Assembly (NCBI RefSeq): GCF_030695125.1
Contig: NZ_JAUYTP010000022.1
Location: 1-64,000, forward strand
DNA: 64,000 nt
Direction: 5' to 3'
DNA from: Allobosea sp.
GTDB taxonomy: Bacteria; Pseudomonadota; Alphaproteobacteria; Rhizobiales; Beijerinckiaceae
The notes under the pieces were generated by a model. It did not search any database, was not told where the DNA came from, and saw only the letters and a list, made by a program, of their open reading frames with translations. The translations under genes and the position numbers were made by a program. Shown here piece after piece: positions 47,699 to 57,954 of this stretch (position 1 is its first letter; every line of letters starts with the position of its first letter).

Positions 47699-49723
47699 TC
47701 AGGCGGGCGAGGAATCGTCGCCATCATCGGCGCTGCCGCCGAGCCGTTCAACCGGGATCAGCATGCCGTCCAGAACCTTTTGCAGCAGCGCGGCCTGCCT
47801 GTCCTCCAGCAGCACGAGCCGGCCGAGCACATGCAGCATGTTCATCAGGTCGGTGGTGTATTCGGGCAGCCAGCTCTCTGGCTGGATCGCGTCCAGTGGG
47901 GAGGGCGGGCGCCGGTCGCCGATGACGGGGCGGGTGCGGTCGCGGCGGCGATAGCTGAACCATTGCCGCAGCACCGGCTTGCCCGAGACCTCATAGGCGA
48001 AGATTTCCGGCATGACGTTGTCTACGAAGCCGTCGCCGATCGTCAGCCGCCGCGTGGCGGGGTCGTAGGCCATCTCCTCCGGCAAGGGCGCGGGCGCCAT
48101 CGGGATCGCGCCGCCGGCAGGAATGCGCGGCGCCTGCTCGGGGGGCAGACGCGGCGGCGTCTTTGGGCGGCCGGCGGCGGGATCTGCGAAGCGCTCGCCA
48201 TAGGCGTGGAGCCAGATCACCTCGCGGCCGAGCGCCGCGGCCTCAGCAAACAGCGTGGCATCCGCCGTCAGCGGCAGGCGCAGGCCGGGCTGGACGAGAT
48301 CGCGCTGGAAGCGGGCGGTGTAGGCAGGGTGGGCGAGCAGCGCCGCGATAGAGGCCAGGACATCCTCGGGCACGACCTCGATGCCATAGGTTTCCGACAG
48401 CGCGGCAAGGACGGTAGGGCGGATATTGGACTGCGTCGCGGCGGCGTCGCGCCAAAGGGGGTAAACGCGACCGCCGAAGGAGCCCTTGTAGTGATCGTAG
48501 TCTGGGATGTTCCCCGCGATCGACAGGGCAGGTCCGCTGGATGGTGACGCCCGTTCCAAAGCAGTCAGATAAATCTGAGATGAAGAGTGGGCGGCCCACA
48601 TGCCGGGATTTGGTTGACTGATCAGTCGGGCATCCGGGACAATCCACTGACGATCAAACGTTCTAAACGAGTACCGTATTGGCGGCACGATATCGTTCTT
48701 TTCATTTATGATCGGCGTGAGTGATTGCGCCTGATTTTGTAATCCGGCTGCTAGCTGTTTGCGAATATGCCGATCGCCAGGTAGGCCGGCACGCAGATGA
48801 GGATGAAACAGACGTTCTTTTTCAACGTCATTTGGTTCCCGAATTAGGCGCTGCCACCGTTGCTCGAGAGTTGTCTTATCGGGTGCTATAGGCCACGTGC
48901 GTCCAGGTTGGACGCCGGAGCCGTTGTAAACAAAAATCGACTTTAGCTCGTGAAACTCCGCCCAGGCGCCCGTCGCCTCGGGCAAGAACGAGTCGCGCCA
49001 GCCATCGGCGCCCTCGACCCAGCCGGCATCGTCGAGCGAGAGCGCGGCCAGCGCTTCGAATTTCTGCTCGCGCCGGCCTTCGGGCAAAGCGCGGTAGCGC
49101 AGCCGCGCCGGGCGTTTGTCGTCGTTGCCGCGCTGGCGCGCGGCGATGACGATGCAGACCGGCTGCTGCACGCCCTGAAAGATGCGGGTCGCGACCTCGG
49201 GCTGGTGCCCCTCCGGCGAACAGTCGATCACCCAGATGTCGGAGCAGCTTTCGCGCAGATCGGCGCGCATCTTCTGGAAGCCCGGCCCGTTGAGGAAGCC
49301 CGCCACCGTGATGTAGCAGATGATGCCTTCCTCGTCAGTGTCGGGGAGGCCGGTGGCGGCATGCTGGCCGGAGCCGAAGACCTTCCAGGTCGCCCAGCGC
49401 CAGAAATAGACGTAGAGGTTCTTGAGATGCTTGCCGTGGGCGCCGACGCCCCAGGACGGCGGCGCCTCCCAGCGCGCCATGGGCGGCTGGAAGCCTGCGC
49501 TGCCCTGCTCGATCCATCCGCCGCGCCCCTTCGCCTTTTCCTTGTAGGGCGGGTTGCCGATGACGACGGTGATAGGCTGGCCCTTCTTGATCGCATTGGC
49601 GTCGCGGCGCGATTTTGCCACGGGCTGCATCACCTGCGGCAGCCAGTCCTCCTCGACGAAGGGGTTGCCGAGCGTGTCTGTGATGAAGAGCTTCAAGACA
49701 GGCGGCGTGCTCCCTGAGCCCAT
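47699..49723 (-). pseudogene. Type ISP-like DNA methyltransferase, 3' fragment (NPPY motif and C-terminal specificity region)
   Basis: 674 residues if started at the ATG 49723, but the frame is open further upstream (RLRLLAEFQAL precedes). It begins near MTase motif IV: VIGNPPYKEKAKGRGG (about residues 55-70). It goes on with PGRTWPIAPDKTTLEQRWQR, FRTFDRQWIVPDARLI, GGRVYPLWRDA and VLRQWFSYRRRDRTRPV, blocks of the C-terminal target-recognition part of type ISP/IIG-like enzymes. It is separated from the SAM-binding part by an out-of-frame internal deletion. Its ATG overlaps the stop of the 5' fragment (TGATG). No helicase or nuclease domain is seen. Confidence 0.8.
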
Positions 49724-50874
49724 CAGCGCCTGGAATTCGGCCAGCAGCCGCAGCCGCTGCCTACCGCCGGATCGGCCACCGTCACATCCGTCGCGGCGAG
49801 GCCGAGCGGGCGCTCGAAGAGCGGGCCGCGCAGGACCTCGTCTACGAGCCGGGCCATCGCATTCACCACCTCGGGCGGGGTGTAGTAGGAGCCGGTGCTC
49901 TTGCGCAGCGTGTTGTCGTAGATCTCGAGGAAGTGCTCGTAGAAATAGAGCCAGGCCTCGGGATCGTCCTTGCTGACATCGTGCCAGTTCACCGTGTCGA
50001 AGACGCGCGCCATGGTGCCCAGCGAGGTCTTCAGCGCCTCCTTGTTGTCGGCGCTGTCGGTGAGCAGGCCGAGCGCCGTGCCGATCAGCGAGCTGGTCTT
50101 GCGCAGTTCGTTGGCGGCGCGATCGACGCCGTCCTTCAAGGGAATGTCGCGGGTGCGGGCGATCAGCAGGCCGAAGGTGACGGCCTGGGCATAGCCATCG
50201 GCGAACTGCTTGTTGTCGGCCTGCGGGAACAGCAGCTTGCGCCAGTCCTCGGCGAGGCCGGTGAGGCCCGGGCTCTCGCGGGCGAGCTGTTCGGTGACCT
50301 CGTCGCGCAGCAGGCGGCAGAGCCTGGCGCTGACCTCGGCGAGGCGGCGGGCCGATTTCGGCGGGATCGGCTCCCAGGCAAGGAAATCCGAGAGCAGCGC
50401 GACCAGCGTATCGGGCGCCGCGAGCCTGGCGCCGGCGTTCTCGATGTCGCCGTCGAGCCGGACGATGGCGCCCTCCAGGACGCCGTCACGCCAGAGGCTG
50501 AAGCCGTTGCCGTCGGTGTAGAGCAGGTTCGGCAGCGATTTCAGCCGGTTCCATTGGTCCTTGTCGTGCGGATCGGTGAAGCGGCGGGGGTCGCAGCCCT
50601 TGCCGGGCGCCTTGAGCTCGATGAAGCCGATCAGCGCGCCCGACCGCGTCACGGCATAGTCCGGCCGCGTGCGGATATCGGCCATATGGGTTTCGCCGAC
50701 GAGATGGACAGCCTGCGGCGGCAGGCCGGTCAGGGCGGCGAGCCCCGCGACCAGCGCCTCCAGCGGGCCGCGCAATTGGTCCTCGGGCGAGCCGGTGATG
50801 GCGGGGTTCGACAGCTTGGCCTTCGCCGACTGCCCGAAGGCGGAGACGATGCTCTCCAATGTCAGGCCGGCCAT
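49723..50874 (-). pseudogene. Type ISP-like DNA methyltransferase, 5' fragment (truncated after SAM motif I)
   Basis: 383 residues from ATG 50874, with gggggaa upstream. It begins MAGLTLESIVSAFGQSAKAK; the N-terminal part has a nuclease-like block (RPDYAVTRSGALIGFIELKA, D...E-x-K pattern). The helical MTase head contains LEIYDNTLRKSTGSYYTPPE followed by VVNAMARLVDE. SAM motif I begins as DVTVADPAVGSG and the protein then ends after CGCWPNSRR. In relatives motif I continues as GTFL and about 50 residues join it to the LRLLAE segment now found in another frame. The gene is therefore broken at about 49750. Confidence 0.8.
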
Positions 50875-51079
50875 GCGATTCCCCCGTTGTCGCAACCATA
50901 AGTGAGGGGTGGGGAAATGCCAGCCGCCCTGTCGCGTCCGGTCTCGAATGGCCGTCGTCCCCCCGCCGCCGTCCCCCGCCAAGACACCGCATGACATTCC
51001 TGCGGGCCTGATCGTCGAATTCCAGGGATGGGTCTTTACGTTTGGCTACGGATTGGCCTGTATTGTTGACGCGTCAAGA

Positions 51080-53086
51080 ATGGGCCTCTCGAACTGGACG
51101 TTCCGGTTGATATCGCATCCCCACGCGCCTCTGCGTCAGTCGAGTCAGGTCGCTGCGGCGCTGCTCCCGATCGTTCGACGCAATTACCTGCCGTCTCTGT
51201 TCGTGAATTTCGCGGCCTCGGTGGCGGTGGCCCTTCTCGCGTTCTCGTCGGGCGTGACCTGGGTGTGGTGGTGGCTGGGAGCCGTCACGCTCGTCTCGGT
51301 CGTGCGGTTCGTGATCCATGACGCGATGGGCCGAACGCCCCTGCCGGCCGGCGACCCTGCCTTGGCCGAAGCCGAGGCCGCGCGACAGATTCGGATCGCC
51401 GGGCAGGGCATGCTCGTGGGCGGCGCATGCTGGTGCGTCCTGGCCTGGATCCTGCTCGCCGACGCCGATCCTCTGCTGCGGTACAGCACCAGCATCATCC
51501 TGGCGGGCATGGCGGCCGGCGCCACCGGCGTCCTGGCGCCGTTTCCGCGGGTCGGGCCGTTCTACATCGCGCTGGTGATGGTACCCGGCGCGATCCGACT
51601 GCTCTTTCTGCCGAACGCGGAGCCCGTGATCGGGGTGCTCGCGCTGATCTTCGCCGGCGTGATGATGGTCGGCCACCGCGCCAACCGGATCCTGCTGATC
51701 CAATCGGTCGAGCTCGGGCAGCGCAATGGCGAGTTGATGGCGGAGGTTCTGGACGCCAATCAGACGCTGGAAAACAAGGTCAGAGAGCGCACCGAAACCC
51801 TCGAGCATCAGGCCACGCATGATCTCCTGACCGGTCTGCTCAACCGGCGTGGCCTGACCGACCGCTTCGTCCAGGGCGCGGCCGGCAGCCTGCACGGGCT
51901 GGTCTATTTCCTCGATCTGAATCGCTTCAAGCGGATCAACGACACGCTCGGCCACGAGGCCGGCGATTATGTGCTGCGCGAGGTCGCGCGGCGGCTTCTG
52001 GCGGCGCTCGACAACGAGGCGATGATCGCGCGCTGGGGTGGCGACGAGCTCGTCGTCGTGGTCCCGGTCGCGGGCCCGGTCTGCCCGGTCGCTCGCGAAC
52101 TGGAGACGCTGTTCGACGCGCCCTTCCTGTTCTACGGCCAGACGCTCGACATCAGCGCCAGCATCGGCGTGGCGCGCTGTCCGGAGGACGGGCCGGGCCT
52201 CGACGAGCTGATCTGGGCTGCCGACCTCGCCGCCAACGAGGCGAAGCGGCGGCAGTCCGGTGCGCCGTGCCTCTACGATCCCTCGCTCGCGGCGGCCCTG
52301 CAGCGGCGCGAGCAGATCGCCGACGATATCGTGGCCGGGGTCGAGCAGGAGCAGTTCTGGCTGGCGTTCCAGCCGATCGTGAATGCCGCGTCGGGTGATC
52401 TGACGGCGTTCGAGGCCCTGCTGCGCTGGGACCACCCGACGCTGGGCGTGCTCGCCCCCGACGAGTTCATCGCCATCGCCGAGGAGAGCAACCATATCGC
52501 GGTGCTCGGCGCCTGGGTGCTCGATCGGGCCTGCCGGGCCGCGGCCAACTGGCACAAATCAGGCCTGCGGGCGGCCGTGGCGGTGAACTGCTCGGTCCGG
52601 CAACTGGCGCAGCCCGACGCCGTGGGGATCGTGCGCGCGGCGCTGGAGCGTCATGGGCTCGCCGCCAAATGGCTGCATATCGAGGTCACCGAATCGGTCT
52701 TCCTGCCGGCCAGCGACGCCCAGATGCTGCAGGTCCTGCGCCAGCTCGACGGGTTCGGCATTCGCCTGGCGGTCGATGATTTCGGCACCGGCTACTCGTC
52801 GCTGGCGCGGCTGCGCGACTTCCCGATGCGTCAGATCAAGATCGACAAGTCCTTCATCGCCGACATCGACGGGAAATCCCGGTCGGTGATCGAGGGCGCG
52901 GCCCTGATCGCGCGGCGCTTCGATCTCGAAATCGTTGCCGAGGGGGTCGAGACCCTCGAACAGGCGACCGCGCTGCTCTCTCTGGGCATCGATTGCTTCC
53001 AGGGCTTTCTGGTCGGGCGGCCCGTCGCAACGCCGCAGACCGCCGTCAGCTGTCCCTGGCTCGGCCCCGCCAAGGCGGCGGTTTAG
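51080..53086 (+). CDS. Membrane-anchored GGDEF-EAL cyclic-di-GMP protein
   Basis: 668 residues from ATG 51080; an in-frame ATG at 50909 would add a Pro-rich stretch and is less likely. Five or so hydrophobic segments lie at about 40-205. The GGDEF domain (about 245-400) has RWGGDEL at 318-324, so the last signature residue is Leu instead of Phe, and no RxxD inhibitory site is seen. The EAL domain (about 415-655) is complete: FEALLRW (444-450), [25 protein letters not shown] and EGVET. It should cleave c-di-GMP; cyclase activity is doubtful. Confidence 0.92.
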   Translation: MGLSNWTFRLISHPHAPLRQSSQVAAALLPIVRRNYLPSLFVNFAASVAVALLAFSSGVTWVWWWLGAVTLVSVVRFVIHDAMGRTPLPAGDPALAEAEAARQIRIAGQGMLVGGACWCVLAWILLADADPLLRYSTSIILAGMAAGATGVLAPFPRVGPFYIALVMVPGAIRLLFLPNAEPVIGVLALIFAGVMMVGHRANRILLIQSVELGQRNGELMAEVLDANQTLENKVRERTETLEHQATHDLLTGLLNRRGLTDRFVQGAAGSLHGLVYFLDLNRFKRINDTLGHEAGDYVLREVARRLLAALDNEAMIARWGGDELVVVVPVAGPVCPVARELETLFDAPFLFYGQTLDISASIGVARCPEDGPGLDELIWAADLAANEAKRRQSGAPCLYDPSLAAALQRREQIADDIVAGVEQEQFWLAFQPIVNAASGDLTAFEALLRWDHPTLGVLAPDEFIAIAEESNHIAVLGAWVLDRACRAAANWHKSGLRAAVAVNCSVRQLAQPDAVGIVRAALERHGLAAKWLHIEVTESVFLPASDAQMLQVLRQLDGFGIRLAVDDFGTGYSSLARLRDFPMRQIKIDKSFIADIDGKSRSVIEGAALIARRFDLEIVAEGVETLEQATALLSLGIDCFQGFLVGRPVATPQTAVSCPWLGPAKAAV

Positions 53087-53232
53087 GACGGCTGCCGCAG
53101 GGCGCCGCCCGCGCCAGACCACCCGCGCGCATCCAGCCGTCGCGAAAGCCTGTTCCGTCGGCGCAGCGCGCTGCTATGCTCGCGCGCACCGGACTGAAAC
53201 GGTTGAACAACCAAGAAACCAGAGGATACGCC

Positions 53233-54009
53233 ATGCCTTCCGACAGCACCGCCGCGCATGACAAGGTCGCCATCATCACCGGAGCCGGCTCGGGCGTCGG
53301 CCGGGCGGTGGCGCTCGCCTTCCTGAAGGACGGCTACCGCACCGTGCTGGCGGGCCGCCGCAGCGATGCGCTGGAGGAGACGATCGCGCTGTCGGGCGTC
53401 GCGCCGGGGCGGGCCCTGGCGGTGCCGACCGACGTCACCGACAAGGTCTCGGTGGAGGCGCTGTTCGCCAGGACGAAGGCCGCCTTCGGCCGCGTCGACG
53501 TGCTGTTCAACAATGCCGGCGTCAACGCGCCCGGCGGCATCATGCTGGAAGACCTCTCGCTGGAGGACTGGCAGAAGGTGGTCGACACCAATCTGACCGG
53601 CCCGTTCCTGTGCACGCAGGAGGCGTTCAAGGCGATGCGCGACCAGGTTCCCCAGGGCGGGCGCATCATCAACAACGGCTCGATCTCGGCCCATGCGCCG
53701 CGGCCGAACTCGGTCGCCTACACGGCGACCAAGCACGCCATCACCGGCCTGACCAAGACCGCCTCGCTCGACGGGCGCAAATACGGCATCGCCGTCGGCC
53801 AGGTCGACATCGGCAACGCGCTGACCGAGATGGCCCGCAAGATGACCACCGGCGTGCCGCAGGCGGATGGCTCGATCAAGGTCGAGGCCGTCATGGACGT
53901 CGACAATGTCGCGACGACCGTGCTGCACATGGCGAGCCTGCCGCCGGAGGCGAATGTGCTCTTCGTCACGGTGATGGCGACGACCGCGCCGTTTGTCGGG
54001 CGCGGGTGA
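53233..54009 (+). CDS. Short-chain dehydrogenase/reductase
   Basis: 258 residues, NAD(P)-dependent oxidoreductase. Rossmann motif TGAGSGVG (16-23), NNAG motif in [12 protein letters not shown], catalytic Ser in NGSISAHAP and YxxxK as [10 protein letters not shown]. The cofactor loop has GRR after the second strand, which often favours NADP. The C-terminal region is for substrate and gives no clue. agagga before the ATG fixes the start. It stands between the GGDEF-EAL gene and a repeat. Confidence 0.93.
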   Translation: MPSDSTAAHDKVAIITGAGSGVGRAVALAFLKDGYRTVLAGRRSDALEETIALSGVAPGRALAVPTDVTDKVSVEALFARTKAAFGRVDVLFNNAGVNAPGGIMLEDLSLEDWQKVVDTNLTGPFLCTQEAFKAMRDQVPQGGRIINNGSISAHAPRPNSVAYTATKHAITGLTKTASLDGRKYGIAVGQVDIGNALTEMARKMTTGVPQADGSIKVEAVMDVDNVATTVLHMASLPPEANVLFVTVMATTAPFVGRG

Positions 54010-54048
54010 GAGGGCAGGCCGTTTGCACCCGGTTGCCGAATCCGCATC

Positions 54049-54154
54049 GTCATCCTGGGCTTCGCGCAGCGAAGTCCCGGGATCCTTCGTAGGGCTCAGC
54101 GCTCTATGATGGATCCCGAAGCTGCGCCGCGTGCCGCGGCTTGTCCAGGATGAC
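54049..54154 (+). repeat. GTCAT...ATGAC palindromic repeat, CCTGGG type (copy 7)
   Basis: GTCATCCTGGGC at 54049 is inverted at TCCAGGATGAC (to 54154), with inner GGGATCC and GGATCCC arms. It lies between the SDR and the membrane-protein gene at 54172, ending 17 bases before that ATG. Confidence 0.7.
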
Positions 54155-54171
54155 GCGGTGGTTTTTGACGC

Positions 54172-54819
54172 ATGAGTGAGCATCTTCCGGTCGAGGCCAA
54201 AACCGCCCGCGCCTACACCCTGACCATCTGGGGCATCGCGCTCGGCATCCTCGTCTTCGCCAGCGGCGTCGTCGCCTGGGCGCTGGCGGTCGGCAATGCC
54301 CAGCTGTTCAAGGACGGCGTCGACTGGGTCTACGATGTCGCGCTCTATGGCGTGGCGGCGGTCGTCTTCGGCCGCGATGCCCGGGCCGAGCGGCTGGCGG
54401 CCATCGCCATCGGCGCGGTGATGGCGATGGCCGGCCTGCACACGCTTTACGACCTTGCCGCCAAGATCGTCACGCCGCGACCGATCGAGGTCTGGGCGCT
54501 GGGCTTCTCGGCCGGCAGCGCGGTGGTCATCGCGGTCCTGATCGTCGCCGTGCTCTGGCGCTTCCGGGGCGAGGACAATCCCGTCATCAAGGCGACCTGG
54601 CTGTCGTCGCGCAACGACGTGATCTCGACCACGGGCTTCGCCTTGCTGGGGCTCGCGGCCCGTGTCGCCCCGGTGCGCTGGCCGGAATATCTCTTTGATC
54701 TCTTCGTCGCGGGGCTGTGCTTCCAGGCGAGCTGGGCGATCTGGCGTTCGCTGCGCGCGAAGCCTGCCGAGGTGCCTTTGCAGAACAAGGCGGCGACAGC
54801 CCCGGCAGCCGGGCTATAA
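54172..54819 (+). CDS. Cation efflux (CDF-like) membrane protein
   Basis: 215 residues with six hydrophobic helices (about 17-38, 57-73, 80-98, 117-137, 158-174, 180-195). Two places resemble CDF metal sites: LFKDGVDWVYDVALYGVAAV in the second helix region and WLSSRNDVISTTGFALLGLA in the fifth, with Asp residues at the expected places. The C-terminal cytosolic metal-binding domain is missing, so it is a short CDF-like form. The start ATG lies 17 bases after the repeat. Function as a metal exporter is likely but unproved. mccA follows 29 bases on. Confidence 0.75.
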   Translation: MSEHLPVEAKTARAYTLTIWGIALGILVFASGVVAWALAVGNAQLFKDGVDWVYDVALYGVAAVVFGRDARAERLAAIAIGAVMAMAGLHTLYDLAAKIVTPRPIEVWALGFSAGSAVVIAVLIVAVLWRFRGEDNPVIKATWLSSRNDVISTTGFALLGLAARVAPVRWPEYLFDLFVAGLCFQASWAIWRSLRAKPAEVPLQNKAATAPAAGL

Positions 54820-54848
54820 AGGCGGCCTGCCTTCCCGGGAAAGCCGCC

Positions 54849-56834
54849 ATGTCGATCGCCGAGAAACTGCCTTCCATCCTGATCGCCAATCGCGGCGAGA
54901 TCGCCTGCCGGGTCATCCGCACAGCCAGGCGCCTGAGCCTGCGCACCATTGCGGTTTACTCCGACGCCGATGCGGAGGCGCTGTTCGTGCAGATGGCCGA
55001 CGAGGCCTACCGGATCGGCCCGGCGCCGGCCCGCGAGAGCTATCTCGACGCGGCCAAGATCCTGGCGGTGGCGAAGGAATCCGGCGCCGCCTGCATCCAT
55101 CCCGGCTATGGCTTCCTCTCCGAGAACGCCGATTTCGCCGAGGCCTGCGCGCAGGCGGGCATCGTCTTCGTCGGGCCCCCGGCCTCCGCCATCCGCGCGA
55201 TGGGGCTGAAGGACGCCGCCAAGGCGCTGGTCGAAAAGGCCAATGTGCCGGTGGTGCCGGGTTATCACGGGGCCGAGCAGGGCGTCGATTTCCTGGCCAG
55301 GGAGGCGCAGCGGATCGGTTATCCCGTACTGATCAAGGCGGTGGCGGGCGGCGGCGGCAAGGGCATGAAGAAGGTCGACCGCGCGGAAGATTTCGCGGAT
55401 GCGCTGACCAGCGCCCAGCGCGAGGGGCAGAGCGCCTTCGGCGATGGGCGCGTGCTGGTCGAGAAATATGTGCTCTCGCCGCGCCATGTCGAAATCCAGG
55501 TCTTCGGCGACAGCCATGGCAACGTCGTCCATCTGTTCGAGCGCGACTGCTCGCTGCAGCGCCGCCACCAGAAGGTCATCGAGGAGGCGCCGGCGCCGGG
55601 CATGACCGCCGACGTCCGCGCCGCCATGGGCAAGGCCGCCACCGAAGCGGCGAAGGCCGTCGGCTATGTCGGGGCCGGTACGGTCGAGTTCATCGCCGAC
55701 GGGCGCGACGGCCTGCGCGCCGACCGCTTCTACTTCATGGAGATGAACACCCGGCTTCAGGTGGAGCATCCGGTCACCGAGGCGATCACCGGGCTCGATC
55801 TCGTCGAGCTGCAACTGAAGGTCGCCGCCGGCGAGCCGCTCGACTTCTCCCAGGCCGAGGTCACCGCGACCGGCCATGCCGTCGAGGCGCGGCTTTATGC
55901 GGAGGATCCCGAGAAGGGCTTCCTGCCCTCGACCGGCAAGCTCTGGGCGCTGCAGTTCCCGGTCGCCGAGGGCATCCGCATCGACACCGGCGTCGAGGCC
56001 GGTGACACGGTCACCCCATTCTACGATCCGATGATCGCCAAGATCATCGCCCATGGCGCGACGCGCGACGAAGCGCTGGACCGGCTGGGCGCGGCGCTGG
56101 GCGAGACGGTCGTCGCCGGGCCGCGGACCAATCTCGCCTTCCTGAAGAAGCTGACGGAGGCGAAGGGCTTTCGCGAGGGGCCTTTCGACACCGGCTTCAT
56201 CGAGCGCAACAGCGCCGCGCTCGGGGCGCAGCCCCAGCCGCTCGACGCGGCGGCGGTGGCGGCGGCGGCGCTCCAACTCGAGGAGGAGCGCGAGCTCGCT
56301 TGCGTGCTGCAGGCGGCCGAGCGCGTCGATGGCGAAGCGCGCTCGCCCTGGCTCGTGGCGGATGCCTTCTCGCTGATGCCGCGCCCGGCGCTCGGGTTGC
56401 CGCTGCTGGTCGATGGCGAGCGGGTCGAGGCGCGGATCGAGTGGCACGAGGCTGGCGCCCGCGTCAGCCTGCCCGGCCACGAGATCGACGAGGGCGAGCA
56501 TGAGATCTCTCTCGCCGAGGGCGAGCACGGCACCTGGCTGGCGCTGCATCGCGGCCGGCAGACATCCGTTGCGCTGTTCGACCCGTTCAGCGTCGATCTC
56601 GACGCGGCCGCGGGTTCAGGCGGCGTCATCAAGGCGCCGATGCATGGCAAGCTGATCGCGCTCTTCGTCGCCGCCGGCGATGCGGTCGTGAAGGGCCAGC
56701 GGCTCGCCATCGTCGAAGCGATGAAGATGGAGCATGTCCTGACCGCCCCGCGCGACGGCACGGTCAGCGAGATCGGGGCCGCGCCGGGCGCGCAGGTGGC
56801 GGAAGGCGCGAAGGTCGTGGTACTGGGAGAATAG
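54849..56834 (+). CDS. mccA: 3-methylcrotonyl-CoA carboxylase, biotin-containing alpha subunit
   Basis: MccA carboxylates biotin for the MCC complex of leucine catabolism. It has 661 residues. The biotin carboxylase part (1-450) has SILIANRGEIACRVIRTARR, CIHPGYGFLSENADFAEAC, KAVAGGGGKGMKKV, ERDCSLQRRHQKVIEEAPAP and MNTRLQVEHPVTEAITGLDL. GVEAGDTVTPFYDPMIAKII is MCC-like. The BCCP domain has VEAMKMEHVL with Lys626. The parallel PccA-type gene is at 28621. Its partner MccB is at 44106 and ivd at 36556, so the pathway is scattered. Confidence 0.92.
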   Translation: MSIAEKLPSILIANRGEIACRVIRTARRLSLRTIAVYSDADAEALFVQMADEAYRIGPAPARESYLDAAKILAVAKESGAACIHPGYGFLSENADFAEACAQAGIVFVGPPASAIRAMGLKDAAKALVEKANVPVVPGYHGAEQGVDFLAREAQRIGYPVLIKAVAGGGGKGMKKVDRAEDFADALTSAQREGQSAFGDGRVLVEKYVLSPRHVEIQVFGDSHGNVVHLFERDCSLQRRHQKVIEEAPAPGMTADVRAAMGKAATEAAKAVGYVGAGTVEFIADGRDGLRADRFYFMEMNTRLQVEHPVTEAITGLDLVELQLKVAAGEPLDFSQAEVTATGHAVEARLYAEDPEKGFLPSTGKLWALQFPVAEGIRIDTGVEAGDTVTPFYDPMIAKIIAHGATRDEALDRLGAALGETVVAGPRTNLAFLKKLTEAKGFREGPFDTGFIERNSAALGAQPQPLDAAAVAAAALQLEEERELACVLQAAERVDGEARSPWLVADAFSLMPRPALGLPLLVDGERVEARIEWHEAGARVSLPGHEIDEGEHEISLAEGEHGTWLALHRGRQTSVALFDPFSVDLDAAAGSGGVIKAPMHGKLIALFVAAGDAVVKGQRLAIVEAMKMEHVLTAPRDGTVSEIGAAPGAQVAEGAKVVVLGE

Positions 56835-56890
56835 GCGAATCGCGGGCGTCACTTGCGGGCGTTTGCTTGCTCGCTTTGCGAGGACCACGC

Positions 56891-56967
56891 GTCATTGCGA
56901 GCGCAGCGAAGCAATCCAGCAGACATCCAGCGCGCGGGCCGGATTGCTTCGCTGCGCTCGCAATGAC
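56891..56967 (+). repeat. GTCAT...ATGAC palindromic repeat, GCGAGCGCAGCGAAG type (copy 8)
   Basis: A perfect 27-bp inverted repeat: GTCATTGCGAGCGCAGCGAA plus GCAATCC at 56891-56917, and its exact reverse complement ending at ATGAC (56967). It lies between the convergent mccA and SDR genes, so it could act as a two-way terminator. Confidence 0.8.
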
Positions 56968-56981
56968 GGGTGGAAGCGCTG

Positions 56982-57752
56982 CTACCCCATCCGCCCGACG
57001 ACCGGGAACTGCTCGACCTCGTAGATCTGGCCTGAGACCGGCGCGCTCTCGTCGGAGAGCCAGAAGGCGGTATGCGCGGCGATCTCGGCGGGCTGCATGA
57101 TGCGGCCGGTCGGGGCGTGGCGGAGCGGGACTTGCGTTTCCCAGCCGGGCTCGCGGCCCTCGCGCTGCTGGGTCGCGTCCTCATTGGCCGTGAAGGTCCA
57201 GCCGACATTGAGCTGGTTGACCCGGATGCGCTCGGGCCCCAGCGCATCGGCGAGGTTGCGCGTCATCGTCATCAGCGCGCCCTTCGACATGGAGTAGACG
57301 GTCAGGTTCGCCAGGCCGCACCAGGCGTTGATCGAGCCGACGGTGACGATCGCGCCTCCCGAGTCCTGCCGGCGGAAGGTCCGGATCGCGGCCTCGGCAC
57401 AGAGCAGCGGCGCGCGGGTGTTGATTGCGAAGACATGGTCGAAGAATTCCGCCATGCTGTCGCCGATCGCCCCGCGCGGATAGATGCCGGCATTGTTGAC
57501 CAGCCCGTCGATGCGCCCGAACGCCTCGACCGTTACATCGACAAGGGCCTGCGCCGTCGCGGGATCGGCGAGGTCTCCGGTGGCGCCCATTGCGGCCGAG
57601 CCGAGTTCGCCGCAGGCGGCGTCGACCTCGGCCTGGTCGCGGCCGTGAATCAGGACCCGCGCGCCGTCGGCGACGAGGCGCTGCGCCATCGCATAGCCGA
57701 TGCCGCTCGACGAGCCGGTGACGAGAATGGCCTTGCCTGTCAGTCCGCGCAT
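56982..57752 (-). CDS. Short-chain dehydrogenase/reductase
   Basis: 256 residues. Rossmann motif TGSSSGIGYAM (12-22), GRDQAEVDAACGEL after the second strand, NNAG in LVNNAGIYPRGA, SINAWCGLANLTVYSMSKGA with catalytic Ser and YxxxK. The C-terminal AAHTAFWLSDESAPVSGQIY and VEQFPVVGRMG are usual SDR ends. Substrate unknown. The start ATG follows ggggagacgaac. It is convergent with mccA, separated by a palindromic repeat, and divergent from the DUF1489 gene. Confidence 0.93.
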   Translation of the reverse strand: MRGLTGKAILVTGSSSGIGYAMAQRLVADGARVLIHGRDQAEVDAACGELGSAAMGATGDLADPATAQALVDVTVEAFGRIDGLVNNAGIYPRGAIGDSMAEFFDHVFAINTRAPLLCAEAAIRTFRRQDSGGAIVTVGSINAWCGLANLTVYSMSKGALMTMTRNLADALGPERIRVNQLNVGWTFTANEDATQQREGREPGWETQVPLRHAPTGRIMQPAEIAAHTAFWLSDESAPVSGQIYEVEQFPVVGRMG

Positions 57753-57795
57753 GTTCGTCTCCCCATTCTGCCGCAGTGATAGCGCAGTCCCGAGC

Positions 57796-57871
57796 GTCAT
57801 GCTCGGGCGCAGACCCGAGCATCTCCTGCAAGCGATTCTCGGGCCTCCGCTTGGCTGCGCCCGAGAATGAT
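57796..57871 (+). repeat. GTCAT...ATGAT palindromic repeat, CTCGGG type (copy 9)
   Basis: GTCATGCTCGGGCGCAGACC plus CGAGCATCTCC and the later GATTCTCGGGCCTCCGC plus CCGAGAATGAT form the same double-hairpin plan as 27649. It is the one copy placed between divergent genes (SDR and DUF1489), so a terminator role is not enough to explain it. Confidence 0.7.
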
Positions 57872-57954
57872 GCCGGCCCTGGCATGACGCCGTCTCTGTG
57901 GAGAAACGCGACGAGTGCTGGCCGGGTCGCCTTGCCGGCATTAGGTTGCGCGCC

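Noticed and set aside
54447-56549. Long open frame (700 codons) antisense to mccA and the CDF-like gene
   Set aside because: It is a shadow of high-GC codon bias on the other strand; its product has no domain and is rich in His, Arg, Asp and Leu as typical of antisense frames. The same applies to long antisense frames at 6444-8186, 18956-20437 and 28228-30072.
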